Origin: Ramlibacter sp.
GTDB taxonomy: Bacteria; Pseudomonadota; Gammaproteobacteria; Burkholderiales; Burkholderiaceae_C
Length of the DNA stretch: 36,947 nt
Direction: 5' to 3'
NCBI GenBank assembly: GCA_013815685.1
Contig: JACDFR010000041.1
Coordinates: 1-36,947 of the forward strand
Part shown: piece after piece, positions 1-8,323 of the stretch
How the letters are laid out: every line of letters starts with the position of its first letter
Position numbering within the stretch: position 1 is the stretch's first letter
Notes under the pieces: model-generated
What the model was told of the DNA's origin: nothing
What the model saw: the letters and a program-made list of their open reading frames with translations, nothing else
Database searches by the model: none
Position numbers and translations under genes: made by a program

Positions 1-513
1 GCCCCGGCCCCATCCGTCCCGGGGCGGCCGGCCTCGTCGATTGGCGAGCCCGACGGCACGGCGTTGCTGGCCGCGCGCAGCCTGATCGTGCCGGTCGCGG
101 GCGTGGCGCCATCGGCGCTGGTGGATACGTTCGAGCAGGCCCGCACCGGCCGCCGGCATGACGCCATCGACATCGCGGCTGTGCGCGGCACGCGCGTGTA
201 CGCGGTCGATGACGGCAAGGTGGTCAAGCTCTTCACGAGTGTGCCCGGCGGGTTGACTGTCTACCAGTTCGACCCGCAAGAGAACCTGGCCTATTACTAC
301 GCGCACCTGGACCGATACGCCGACGGCCTTCGCGAGGGGATGATATTGCAGCGCGGCGACCTGATCGGCTATGTGGGCAGCACCGGCAATGCCGCATCCG
401 CCGCACCCCACCTGCATTTCGCCGTTTTCAGGCTCGGGCCGCAGCGCCAGTGGTGGAAGGGCGACGCGGTCAATCCTTACCCGGCCCTTCGCCGGGCGCA
501 AGCCGCGAAGTAA
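1..513 (+). CDS. M23-family (LytM-type) metallopeptidase, 5' end cut by the window
   Basis: The frame is open from base 1 and ends at TAA 511-513, leaving 170 visible residues. It is the C-terminal peptidase domain of an M23 zinc endopeptidase, a family that cleaves peptide cross-links in peptidoglycan in the periplasm. The two zinc-binding motifs are present: HDAID (H at visible residue 53, D at 57) and HLH (residues 137 and 139), with the usual GYVGSTGNA turn before the second motif. The active-site set looks complete, so this is probably a working hydrolase and not an EnvC/NlpD-like activator. The N-terminus, including any signal peptide, lies outside the window. An FHA-domain gene follows 46 bp downstream. 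Confidence 0.85.
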   Translation, partial: APAPSVPGRPASSIGEPDGTALLAARSLIVPVAGVAPSALVDTFEQARTGRRHDAIDIAAVRGTRVYAVDDGKVVKLFTSVPGGLTVYQFDPQENLAYYYAHLDRYADGLREGMILQRGDLIGYVGSTGNAASAAPHLHFAVFRLGPQRQWWKGDAVNPYPALRRAQAAK

Positions 514-559
514 ACCGCGGCGCCTTGCGGCACGCCGCGGCCGGTACTACTATGTTCGC

Positions 560-1180
560 ATGCCGCAACTCATCACCTCGGTCGAGGGCGTGGAGATCAA
601 GAGCCTGTACCTTCAAAAGGAACGTACCACGCTGGGCCGCAGCCCCGACAACGACATCGTCCTGGACAACATGGCGGTGAGCGGCCATCACTGCGTGTTC
701 GAACTGCGCGGACTTGCAGAAGCGTTCATCGAAGACCTGGGCAGCACGAACGGCACCTACATCGGCGGCAAGGCCGTCAAGCGCCAAAAGCTGAACGAGG
801 GCGAGGTTATCGCCATCGGCGACTTCCGCATCCAGTACTCGGCTGCGTCCGAGCACGCCGGCGGCTTTTCGGAAACGATCGTTATGAAGGTGGATACCGA
901 CGGTACGCCCCGGGCGGCCCACGCCATCTTCCAGGTTCTCAACGGCTCGTCGGCCGGGCTTGAAATGCCGGTCGTCAAGGCGGTGACCACCTTCGGCAAG
1001 CCGGGCGTGTGTGTGGTGGCCGTGTCTCATCGGCGAGACGGGTATTACGTTGCACCGTTGGACGCAAGCAGCATGCCCACGCTCAATGGTGCCGCCATCG
1101 GCGATCGGCCGGTGCTGCTTTCCAACCACGATGTGCTGGAGCTGGCCTCCACGCGGATGTTGTTTTTGCTCAAGGAATGA
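560..1180 (+). CDS. FHA-domain protein (one clear and one degenerate FHA module)
   Basis: This protein of 206 residues has a clear forkhead-associated domain, a phosphothreonine-peptide-binding fold. The typical pattern is present: GRSPDND with R27, then VSGHH (S41, H44), then GSTNGTYI (N64-T66). The second half, roughly residues 115-206, repeats the general shape (a GKPGV stretch, then TLNGAAIGDRPVLLSNHD) but lacks the key Arg/Ser/Asn residues, so it is probably a degenerate second FHA-like module. The ATG at 560 was chosen because the FHA strand begins right after it; the frame stays open upstream. FHA proteins usually read out Ser/Thr kinase signalling, but no such kinase is nearby, so the partner is unknown. 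Confidence 0.8.
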   Translation: MPQLITSVEGVEIKSLYLQKERTTLGRSPDNDIVLDNMAVSGHHCVFELRGLAEAFIEDLGSTNGTYIGGKAVKRQKLNEGEVIAIGDFRIQYSAASEHAGGFSETIVMKVDTDGTPRAAHAIFQVLNGSSAGLEMPVVKAVTTFGKPGVCVVAVSHRRDGYYVAPLDASSMPTLNGAAIGDRPVLLSNHDVLELASTRMLFLLKE

Positions 1181-1204
1181 TGGCCGGCGCCTCATAATGT
1201 GTCC

Positions 1205-1789
1205 ATGGGACTGATGAGCAAGATTTTCGGCGCGGGCGCAATGGATACGTCAACCGGCGGATCGCCCCTGCGCGAAGACGAGGACCTGGTGCAGCAGGCC
1301 AAGACGCCAGGTACGCCGCGCCGCGAACTGGTGCAGGTGGTGCTGCGGGAAACGATGCGCAGGCATGGCGTGCCGTCAGACTGGATCGATTGCCGGGTGC
1401 TGCCGGTCATGCATCGGCACGAGAAGGCGGCGGTGCACGTGCAGTTCCTGGTGCGAAAGGGCGACCAGCAGCTGCTCGGATACCTGCATGCCTTCCAGGA
1501 AAGTTTCTGGGTGGAAATGCTGAAATTCGAGCCGCAGGCCAACGACTGGCTGCTCAGCGTGGCATGGCAGTTCTACGGCTCGGCCGTCCGCGGCTTTGCG
1601 CCCCTGCCCGAACCGGGCGCCTGGACCGAGGAGACACGGCCCGTGCCGGCCGAGGCCGCCGCGGCGCAGGTACAGCCAGCCGACGCGGAAGATCTCGAAT
1701 CAGACCTGCAGGCGCTCTACGCCATCCGTGACGCCGCGATCTCTCAGCCCGCGCCGATACGAGCCGTGACGGGCGGCGAGCCTTCGTAG
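1205..1789 (+). CDS. Conserved hypothetical protein
   Basis: I do not recognise this protein of about 194 residues. It has no signal peptide or membrane segment. Its middle part (about residues 40-125) looks like a compact alpha/beta domain with a VHVQFLVRKGDQQLLGYL strand region. The C-terminal third is rich in Ala, Pro, Glu and Asp and is probably disordered. Three in-frame starts are possible: GTG 1199, ATG 1205 and ATG 1214; none has a strong ribosome-binding site, and ATG 1205 is a compromise. It follows the FHA gene by only 24 bp, so the two are probably co-transcribed, which hints at a shared but unknown role. Confidence 0.6.
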   Translation: MGLMSKIFGAGAMDTSTGGSPLREDEDLVQQAKTPGTPRRELVQVVLRETMRRHGVPSDWIDCRVLPVMHRHEKAAVHVQFLVRKGDQQLLGYLHAFQESFWVEMLKFEPQANDWLLSVAWQFYGSAVRGFAPLPEPGAWTEETRPVPAEAAAAQVQPADAEDLESDLQALYAIRDAAISQPAPIRAVTGGEPS

Positions 1790-1811
1790 GCGCGCCCCGG
1801 CTGCGCAGGTG

Positions 1812-2438
1812 CTAGGGCTTGGGGATGTGCAGCGTCTTGCTGATCATGAGGCTGCCCGAAACGACGAACAGCAGCGACATCAGGTGCAGGTCCCAGGGGC
1901 CGATGGTGTAGACGCCTCCGTAAAGCGTCTCCCCGACGCGCCCCTGCCAGCCGGCAAAGGCCAGCAGGCCCGTCAGCAGGACGCTGGTAGGGATCGGCGT
2001 GCCCTCGAAGTAGGCGACCTTGTTGCTGCCGGCTGCCAGCGTTTCAGCCGTGATGTTGTAGCGCGCAAGGCGGCTCACGCCGCAGCCAACGAAGTAGATC
2101 AGCGCGGCCACGTCCCAGCCGCCTTGCATGCCGGCGGCGAACGCCAGCGCGGCGGGGGCCACGCCGAACGAGATGACGTCGGAAAGCGAATCGAGCTCGC
2201 GGCCCAGCGCCGAATGCTGGTGCCGCGCGCGGGCGATGCGGCCGTCGAGCACGTCGAAGATGAAGGCTGCGGGCGCGAGCGCGGCCGCCGCATAGAAGTG
2301 GAATGCCAGCTGCGACGTCATGTACAGCATGGCGAAGAACACCGCTCCCACGCCGCAGGCAGCGTTGCCGAGCGTGAAGAAGTCGGCCAAGTGGAAGCCG
2401 CGCAACATCGAAAAATGGCGCGGTGCAGCTCGTTCCAT
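1812..2438 (-). CDS. pssA: CDP-diacylglycerol-serine O-phosphatidyltransferase
   Basis: This is an integral membrane CDP-alcohol phosphatidyltransferase of 208 residues. The family signature DGxxARx8Gx3Dx3D is complete (D65, G66, A69, R70, G79, D83, D87). These residues bind the metal ions and the CDP group. The type II PssA fold is suggested by hydrophobic segments before and after the motif and by the early FFTLGNAACG stretch. It would make phosphatidylserine, the precursor of phosphatidylethanolamine. The ATG at 2438 is chosen over an upstream in-frame TTG (2450) because GGAGG lies five bases ahead of it. It converges with the hypothetical gene ending at 1789. The symbol rests on the family motif and length; another CDP-alcohol transferase is possible. 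Confidence 0.82.
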   Translation of the reverse strand: MERAAPRHFSMLRGFHLADFFTLGNAACGVGAVFFAMLYMTSQLAFHFYAAAALAPAAFIFDVLDGRIARARHQHSALGRELDSLSDVISFGVAPAALAFAAGMQGGWDVAALIYFVGCGVSRLARYNITAETLAAGSNKVAYFEGTPIPTSVLLTGLLAFAGWQGRVGETLYGGVYTIGPWDLHLMSLLFVVSGSLMISKTLHIPKP

Positions 2439-2567
2439 GGAATCCTCCAAAGTGTCGAGTTCACCTTACGTGCGGCCACGGCGCTGTCGCGTCGGACCCC
2501 GGCCCCGCGCCTTGTCGGCCCCGTCCGACGCGAAAAGCGATAGCCACCGTGCGTTACGCTGCTGCCT

Positions 2568-2693
2568 ATGAACATCCAGCCCGTCCGCCTCGTGGGTCCC
2601 ACCATCCGGCTCGATCCCATGACGAAGGCCCACGCGGCGGCTCTCGCGAAGGTGGGATTGGCGCCCGCCGCGCCCCCCGGCGGGCAGCCGTGA
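2568..2693 (+). pseudogene. N-terminal remnant of a GNAT acetyltransferase
   Basis: An ATG at 2568 opens a 41-codon frame ending at TGA 2691-2693. Its first 30 residues (MNIQPVRLVGPTIRLDP, then MTKAHAAALAKVG) look like the opening of RimJ/RimL-type GNAT acetyltransferases, in which a first beta strand with an RLxP motif is followed by a helix. The similarity stops at about residue 30; the rest is Ala/Pro/Gly-rich and runs straight into the start of the next gene at 2690. The acetyl-CoA-binding core is absent in all frames nearby, so this looks like a stump left by a deletion. This is recognition of a short segment only. Confidence 0.45.
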
Positions 2694-3106
2694 AAGCAGT
2701 GCGTGCATTGGCCTACGCCTGGGCCGCCCCGTATTCGGCGGTCGGCGCGATGCTCGCGCTGGCCGTGGTGCTGTCGGGTGGGCGGGCCCGCATGCACCGG
2801 GGCGTCCTGGAGTGCGCCGGGGGCGCCCTGGGACGGGCTTTCTCGCACCTTCCTGCGCCGCTAGCGTTTTCCGCCATCACGGTCGGGCACGTCGTCCTGG
2901 GCCTGGACCACGCGACGCTCGCCGCCGTGCGCGAGCATGAACGGGTGCATGTCGGCCAGTACGAACGGTGGGGCCCGCTGTTCGTTCCGGCCTATCTCGT
3001 GGCCGGCCTCATCGAACTGTTGCGGGGCCGGCGAGCCTACCGGGATAATTATTTCGAACGGCAGGCCTATGGCGATACGGACCGGCCTGCGGATCCGGCG
3101 GCCTAG
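2690..3106 (+). CDS. Membrane-associated protein with HExxH motif
   Basis: The protein has 138 residues. It starts with a hydrophobic stretch (about residues 5-30) that could be a signal anchor and has a second hydrophobic region near PLFVPAYLVAGLIELL. Between them lies HERVHVGQYERWG, a zincin-like HExxH followed six residues later by a conserved-looking YE. This suggests a zinc-bound, membrane-facing small metallopeptidase-like protein, though no substrate is known to me. GTG 2690 is the only good start near the hydrophobic segment and overlaps the stop of the GNAT stump. A second gene follows after a single base, so the two are probably translated together. Confidence 0.65.
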   Translation: MKAVRALAYAWAAPYSAVGAMLALAVVLSGGRARMHRGVLECAGGALGRAFSHLPAPLAFSAITVGHVVLGLDHATLAAVREHERVHVGQYERWGPLFVPAYLVAGLIELLRGRRAYRDNYFERQAYGDTDRPADPAA

Positions 3107-3107
3107 C

Positions 3108-3434
3108 GTGGCGCGCCGCAACCACTATCACGTGTATGTCGTCGAACTCGCCGACCAGGTCTGGAATGTCGGCCGCTTCCGGCGTGCCAACCCCGGCTAC
3201 CAGCTGGGCAAGCCGTTCGTCTATGTGGGCATGACCGGGCTCGACCCCGATGTGCGGTTCGACAAGCACAAGGCCGGCCTGCAAGCCAACACATTCGTGC
3301 GCGACCACGGGCTGCGCTTGCTGCCCGGCTTGTACGCCATGTACAACCCCATGCCCTATGATGCCGCGCGCGACATGGAGGTGGAACTGGGCATCGCCTT
3401 GCGTGAAGCCGGCTACGGCGTGTGGCAAGCCTAG
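3108..3434 (+). CDS. Small GIY-YIG-like conserved protein
   Basis: This protein of 108 residues shows a pattern like the GIY-YIG nuclease fold: HVYVVEL near the N-terminus, then FVYVGMTGLDP followed by RFDKHKAG (Arg and His spaced as in the family), and a late Glu in the MEVELGIALREAGYG helix that could be the metal ligand. Family members cut DNA or act in repair, but many small stand-alone copies have no known role. GTG 3108 was chosen because it begins one base after the previous stop; an in-frame ATG at 3069 would overlap the upstream gene by 38 bases. The assignment is by pattern only and moderate. Confidence 0.55.
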   Translation: MARRNHYHVYVVELADQVWNVGRFRRANPGYQLGKPFVYVGMTGLDPDVRFDKHKAGLQANTFVRDHGLRLLPGLYAMYNPMPYDAARDMEVELGIALREAGYGVWQA

Positions 3435-3438
3435 GCGG

Positions 3439-4566
3439 CTACTGGCGGATCTTGCCGGAGCCGCTGATGATGGACAGCTCGACGAACTTCGAACCCGAGC
3501 GCATTCCCGGCTTGAAGCCGACGACGTAGCCGCCCAGGTTGAAGCTGTCCATGCCGTCCAGGGCCGGTGCCATCCCTTCGCGCGTGGGGCGCGGGCCCTG
3601 GCGGCGGACGGCTTCCACGATGACCTTGGCAGCGATGTAGCCCTCCATCATGGCGTAGCTGACCGGCACTTCCAGCTTGTCCGCCTTGGCGACCGCATCG
3701 GTGAAGTCCTTGCCGAGCTTGCTGGAGATCTTGTAGGGACTGGGAGTGACCTGCGCGATGGCGATGCCCTGCATCTGCTCCTCGGCCAGGCGCTTGGACA
3801 ACTGCTCGATGTCCGCCCCCGAGTGGGCGAACAGCTGCGCCGCGCCGCCGCCCGCGCGGTACTGTTCGATGAACCCCGCCGCGGCCGCGCCGCTCGCAAC
3901 CATGATGATGGCCTGTGGGGCCGCTTTGACGAACGTTTCGATGGCGGGCGACACGCGGGCGGTCCCGGCGGGGTAGGATGCCTTCGAGACGATGCTTGCG
4001 TTGACTTTTTTCGCGGCATCGTCGGCCGCGGCGATCAGTGCCGCGGCCCCCGGGCCCTCTTCATGGAACAGGCCCAGCCGCGTGATGCCGATGGTGGCCA
4101 GGTGCTCCGTCAGCTTGTTGATCTCGTCGCGCAGGCTGGCGCGGACGTTGTACAACAAAGAGGTTTCCGGCCGAATCTCGGCGGTGCGGTAACCCACCAG
4201 TGCTATCTTGTCTTTCTCGAGCAGGCCCGAACTCACCAGGTCGCTGATGTTGCGATTGCCGAAGTATCCGGCCAGCACCAGCGGCTTGTCCTGCGCGAGC
4301 ATCTGCCGGGTCACGCCCACCGTGTCCTCGGGCCGGCCGCCGTCGTCCTTGCGTACCAGCGTAAAGGTATGCCCATTGACACCTCCCGCCTTGTTGACGC
4401 CGGAGAAAAGCAGCTGCATGCCGGCCGCATAGGCCCGGCCCTGATTGGCGTCCAGGCCGGACATGGGCGCGACCTGCCCGACGACTATTTGCGCGGCATG
4501 CACCAGGTTCGCCGCCACCAGCGTGACCCCCGCCAGAAGAATAGATGCCAGATCGAGTTTTTTCAC
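3439..4566 (-). CDS. Branched-chain amino acid-type ABC transporter substrate-binding protein (LivK family), orphan
   Basis: The mature protein has the type I periplasmic binding fold of the LivK/Leu-Ile-Val family: IVVGQVAPMSGLDA at the start of lobe one, GGVNGHTFTLVRKDDGG, and GYFGNRNISDLV. The GTG start at 4566 gives a clean signal peptide (basic VKK, then a hydrophobic run, then VHAA) and has GGAG six bases ahead of it; the frame stays open upstream to 4638 but that part is not signal-like. Length is 375 residues, usual for the family. No permease or ATPase genes lie nearby, so it may serve a transporter elsewhere or act as a sensor protein. The substrate cannot be read from the sequence. 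Confidence 0.85.
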   Translation of the reverse strand: MKKLDLASILLAGVTLVAANLVHAAQIVVGQVAPMSGLDANQGRAYAAGMQLLFSGVNKAGGVNGHTFTLVRKDDGGRPEDTVGVTRQMLAQDKPLVLAGYFGNRNISDLVSSGLLEKDKIALVGYRTAEIRPETSLLYNVRASLRDEINKLTEHLATIGITRLGLFHEEGPGAAALIAAADDAAKKVNASIVSKASYPAGTARVSPAIETFVKAAPQAIIMVASGAAAAGFIEQYRAGGGAAQLFAHSGADIEQLSKRLAEEQMQGIAIAQVTPSPYKISSKLGKDFTDAVAKADKLEVPVSYAMMEGYIAAKVIVEAVRRQGPRPTREGMAPALDGMDSFNLGGYVVGFKPGMRSGSKFVELSIISGSGKIRQ

Positions 4567-4683
4567 GGCGTCTCCGGTAAACGTTAGCCTCGGCTTGACC
4601 ATATGCCACCGACGCCGGCTCGGCAGTATGGAAAGCACTTAGTCCGGGGGTAAAGAGACCGAAGTCGTGTCAAATACCGCTCC

Positions 4684-5943
4684 ATGAGCCTTTCCGCCCC
4701 CAGAGCAAACCACATCGAGTCCCCCTACGCCTGGATGCGCCTGGCGGTGTCCCTGGTGCTCATGACCATCGGGGGTTCGGGCATGTACTCGGCCACCGTC
4801 GTCTTGCCTCGGATCCAGCAGGACTTCGGGGTGACCCGGGCCGACGCCTCGCTGCCCTATACGCTCACCATGATCGGCTTCGGGTTGGGCGGCGTCATCA
4901 TGGGCCGTCTGGCGGACCGGTTCGGTGTCGTTGTCCCCGTCAGCATGGGCGCCCTGGGCCTGGGCGCCGGCTTCGTCGCCGCCGGGCTGGCGCCGACCTT
5001 GTGGTGGTTTTGCGCCGCCCAGAGCCTGTTGATCGGGCTGCTGGGGACGTCGGCCACGTTTGCGCCACTGGTGGCCGACACGTCGCAATGGTTCGACCGG
5101 CGCCGCGGCATCGCGGTGGCCATCTGCATGAGCGGCAACTACGCCGCGGGCGCCGTGTGGCCTCCCGTCATGCAGTATTTCATCGACAGCGCGGGATGGC
5201 GCCAGACGTATATCGGCATGGGCATCTTCTGCGTGCTGGCCACCCTGCCGCTTGCGCTGGTACTGCGGCGCCGGCCGCCGGCCCAGGCTGCTGCGCCCGC
5301 CGTGGCCAGCGGGCGAGCCGGCGCGATGGACCGACCCATGGGCATGAGGCCGGCGACCGTGCAGGCGCTGCTCTGCGTCGCGGCTATAGCGTGCTGCGTC
5401 GCCATGGCAATGCCCCAGGTCCACATCGTGGCCTATTGCAGCGACCTCGGGTTTGGCGCCGCGCGCGGCGCGGAGATGCTGGCGCTGATGCTCGGCCTGG
5501 GCGTCATCAGCCGTTTGGCGTCGGGCTGGATCTCCGACCGTATCGGCGGCCTGCGCACCTTGCTGCTGGGGTCGGTCCTTCAGGGTGTCGCACTACTCCT
5601 GTTCCTGCCTTTCACGGGCCTGTTTTCGCTCTACCTGGTCGCGGGTCTTTTCGGGCTGTTCCAGGGCGGCATCGTTCCTGCGTATGCGCTGATCGTGCGG
5701 GAACATTTTCCCCCCGGGGAGGCGGGCGCCCGCGTCGGCACGGTGTTGATGGCCACTCTGGTCGGCATGGCGCTGGGCGGCTGGATGTCGGGCGTCGTAT
5801 TCGATCTCACCGGCAGCTACCGTGCGGCCTTCATCAACGGCATCGCGTGGAACCTGCTGAACGTCTCCATCGTCCTGTTCCTGCTCTACCGCGTGCGGGC
5901 CCTGTCGCGCGACGGGCTGCGTACCGCCGCAGGGCTCGGTTGA
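4684..5943 (+). CDS. MFS transporter
   Basis: This 419-residue protein has about twelve hydrophobic segments and the major-facilitator loop motif GRLADRFG after the second one (about residues 76-83), with a related SGWISDRIGG motif after segment eight. The start MYSATVVLPRIQQDFGV and the layout resemble the oxalate/formate- and monocarboxylate-type MFS proteins, so a small organic acid is a reasonable guess, but the substrate is not proven. It is divergent from the binding-protein gene, sharing the 117-bp gap 4567-4683. phoD begins 14 bp after its stop, suggesting one transcript. Confidence 0.85.
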   Translation: MSLSAPRANHIESPYAWMRLAVSLVLMTIGGSGMYSATVVLPRIQQDFGVTRADASLPYTLTMIGFGLGGVIMGRLADRFGVVVPVSMGALGLGAGFVAAGLAPTLWWFCAAQSLLIGLLGTSATFAPLVADTSQWFDRRRGIAVAICMSGNYAAGAVWPPVMQYFIDSAGWRQTYIGMGIFCVLATLPLALVLRRRPPAQAAAPAVASGRAGAMDRPMGMRPATVQALLCVAAIACCVAMAMPQVHIVAYCSDLGFGAARGAEMLALMLGLGVISRLASGWISDRIGGLRTLLLGSVLQGVALLLFLPFTGLFSLYLVAGLFGLFQGGIVPAYALIVREHFPPGEAGARVGTVLMATLVGMALGGWMSGVVFDLTGSYRAAFINGIAWNLLNVSIVLFLLYRVRALSRDGLRTAAGLG

Positions 5944-5957
5944 AAGGTTCCGCCAAC

Positions 5958-7535
5958 ATGCCCACCCCTGTCCTCGACCACCGGCGCCGCCTGCTTCGAT
6001 TGGCGGCGGCCTGCGCCGGCACGCTGTGGCTGCCGCGCAGCGCCTGGAGCCAGCAACAGTTTTCGGCCAGTCCATTCGAACTCGGGGTGGCCAGCGGTTC
6101 ACCGGCGCACGACTCGGTGGTGCTGTGGACGCGCCTGATCGCGCCGGGCTGGTTTCAGTCCCTCGGGGCCGCCCCGGTCACCGTTCGCTGGGAGATCGCC
6201 CATGACGAGCAGTTCACCCGCATCGCCCAGCGCGGCCAGTCGCAAGCCGTCCCCGAACTTGCCCACTCGGTACATGTGGAGGCCGCAGGCCTGGAGCCGG
6301 ACCGCTGGTATTTCTACCGCTTCATGGCGGGCGACGCCGTGAGCCCCACCGGGCGGACCCGGACGTTTCCGGCGCCTGATGCCCCGGCGCAAAAGCTGCG
6401 GCTGGCCTATGCCTCCTGCCAGCGGTGGGAGCATGGCTACTACGGTGCCTACCGGCACATGCGCGACGAAAACCTCGATGCCGTGATGTTCCTGGGCGAC
6501 TACATCTACGAATACCCGATCGCCGCCAATCCCGTGCGCCTGCACGGCGGTGGCTGGGCGGTCACGCTGGACGACTACCGACGCCGCCACGCGCTGCACA
6601 AGAGCGACACCGACCTGCAGGCCATGCACGCGAGCTGCCCCTGGCTCATGACCTGGGACGACCATGAAGTGCAGAACGACTATGCCGGGCTGTCGGCGGG
6701 CGAGAACGGGCCGCCGGTCGAAAGTTTCGCCACGCGGCGAGCCGCTGCTTACCAGGCCTATTACGAGCATATGCCGCTGCGCGCCTCCGTCCTGACGCGC
6801 GCATTGGCGGGCCTGGCCGCCGGGGCCGAGTTCCGACTGCATTCGCAGCAGCGGTTCGGCCGCCTCGCCAACCTCGTGCTGCTGGATACCCGGCAGTACC
6901 GCGATCCTCAGCTCCTTTGCGGCGGCGGCGGGCGCTCAAGCCTGGTCGATCCGGCGGATTGCGCGGCATGGAGCGACCCCGCGCGCAGTTTGCTGGGCGG
7001 CGCGCAGGAACGATGGCTGGACAGCGTTCTGGCGCAATCGCGCGAAGGCTGGACGGTCCTGGGCCAACAGTCGCTGTTCGGCCAGCGCGACGCGCGGCCT
7101 GGCCCGGGACAGCTGCTGTGGAATGACGGCTGGGACGGCTACGGGGCGGCGCGCAGGCGGCTGACGGACGCCTTGCAGGGACACAGGAGCGCCAACCCGG
7201 TGCTGCTGGGCGGCGATGTGCACGAGAACTGGGTCGGCCGGGTCCTGGCCGACTACGCCCGCGCGGAAAGCCCGAGCGTCGGGGTCGAATTCTGCGGCAC
7301 CAGCATCAGCTCGAGGTCATCGGGCGGCCCCAAGGTGGCCGAGCGGCTGGCCGAGAATCCGCACTACACCTTCGGCGACGCGAATCACCGCGGCTATGGC
7401 GTGGCCGAATTCGTGCCGGGACGGCTCACCACCACCTTGCGCGTCGTCGACGATGCAGCGCGCAAGGACGCGGCGATCCGCACGCTGGCCCGGTTCGTCG
7501 TGACGTCGGGCCGCGCGCAGGTGGAGCGGGCCTAG
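5958..7535 (+). CDS. phoD: PhoD-like alkaline phosphatase/phosphodiesterase, exported
   Basis: The protein has 525 residues. The N-terminus carries a twin-arginine-like signal (RRRLLRLAAACAG) ending near SAWSQ. The PhoD N-terminal beta domain follows (SPFELGVASGSPAHDSVVLWTRL), then the metallophosphatase core with GDYIYEY (about residue 180), WDDHEV (about 233), LLDTRQYR, and GGDVHE (about 418). These are the iron/calcium ligands and catalytic positions known for PhoD. It would release phosphate from phosphodiesters and monoesters in the periplasm or outside. It lies directly behind an MFS gene and its stop overlaps the stop of serB by four bases in convergent orientation. No Pho box was recognised. 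Confidence 0.9.
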   Translation: MPTPVLDHRRRLLRLAAACAGTLWLPRSAWSQQQFSASPFELGVASGSPAHDSVVLWTRLIAPGWFQSLGAAPVTVRWEIAHDEQFTRIAQRGQSQAVPELAHSVHVEAAGLEPDRWYFYRFMAGDAVSPTGRTRTFPAPDAPAQKLRLAYASCQRWEHGYYGAYRHMRDENLDAVMFLGDYIYEYPIAANPVRLHGGGWAVTLDDYRRRHALHKSDTDLQAMHASCPWLMTWDDHEVQNDYAGLSAGENGPPVESFATRRAAAYQAYYEHMPLRASVLTRALAGLAAGAEFRLHSQQRFGRLANLVLLDTRQYRDPQLLCGGGGRSSLVDPADCAAWSDPARSLLGGAQERWLDSVLAQSREGWTVLGQQSLFGQRDARPGPGQLLWNDGWDGYGAARRRLTDALQGHRSANPVLLGGDVHENWVGRVLADYARAESPSVGVEFCGTSISSRSSGGPKVAERLAENPHYTFGDANHRGYGVAEFVPGRLTTTLRVVDDAARKDAAIRTLARFVVTSGRAQVERA

Positions 7536-8257
7536 CGCACCACCTCGAGCAGTCGGGCGAGCCCGCCCTCGTTGATGGCGACCATCGCCTGTTCGCGCAC
7601 CTTGGGTTTGGCGTGATAGGCCACGGACAGGCCGGCTTCCCCCATCATCGGCAGGTCATTCGCACCGTCGCCCACGGCAATGGTTTGCCGGGGGGAAATG
7701 CCCAGCCTGGCGCAGGTCTCGAGGAGCATCTTGCGTTTCTCGCCGCCGTCGCAGATGTCGCCCCATGGCTGGTCCACCATGCGCCCGGTCAGCTGCCCGC
7801 AGTTCGGACCCGATTCGATCTCGAGCACGTTCGATCGGGTGTAGTCGATGCCCAGTCGATCGCGGATGCGATCGGTGAAGAAGGTGAAGCCTCCCGACAC
7901 CAGCAGCACCTTGAGCCCGGCCTCCTTGCAGGCCGCGACCAGCTCCTCGGCGCCGGGATTGAGTTGCAGCCGCTCCACGTAGACCTGTTCCATGTCGGCC
8001 ACGGTCACCCCGCGCAACAGGGCCACCCGCCGGCGCAGGCTCTCCTTGTAGTCGGCAATCTCGCCGCGCATGGCGGCTTCGGTGATGGCCGAGACTTCGG
8101 CCTTGCGATCCGCCGCATCGGCGATCTCGTCCACGCACTCGATGTTGATCAGCGTCGAGTCCATGTCGAAGGCGATGAGCTTGAACTCGCTCAGTTCCAA
8201 TGGGGGAATGAAGCCCTGGATCACCAGGCCTGGGGAGATTTCGCGGGATGCTGACAT
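7532..8257 (-). CDS. serB: Phosphoserine phosphatase
   Basis: This HAD-superfamily enzyme of 241 residues catalyses the last step of serine synthesis. It shows all HAD motifs: DMDSTLI (nucleophile Asp at about residue 31), VSGGFTFF, and GDGANDLPM (about 195). The cap region with CVDEIAD is typical of SerB. ATG 8257 is chosen because homologous proteins start with a short lead before the LIAFDMDST strand; the frame remains open to 8317. It has no N-terminal ACT domain, as is common in this group. mfd ends 66 bp upstream on the same strand, so serB may be read through from mfd. Confidence 0.92.
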   Translation of the reverse strand: MSASREISPGLVIQGFIPPLELSEFKLIAFDMDSTLINIECVDEIADAADRKAEVSAITEAAMRGEIADYKESLRRRVALLRGVTVADMEQVYVERLQLNPGAEELVAACKEAGLKVLLVSGGFTFFTDRIRDRLGIDYTRSNVLEIESGPNCGQLTGRMVDQPWGDICDGGEKRKMLLETCARLGISPRQTIAVGDGANDLPMMGEAGLSVAYHAKPKVREQAMVAINEGGLARLLEVVR

Positions 8258-8323
8258 GGTTATGATTTTCGCATCAGTGACTGCGACGCGAGGCGACGAC
8301 GCGAGAACGCACGCCACAAGGGT

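Noticed and set aside
3250..4587. Open frame of 445 codons on the plus strand
   Set aside because: It is antisense to the LivK-type binding protein, which has a clear signal peptide and ribosome-binding site.
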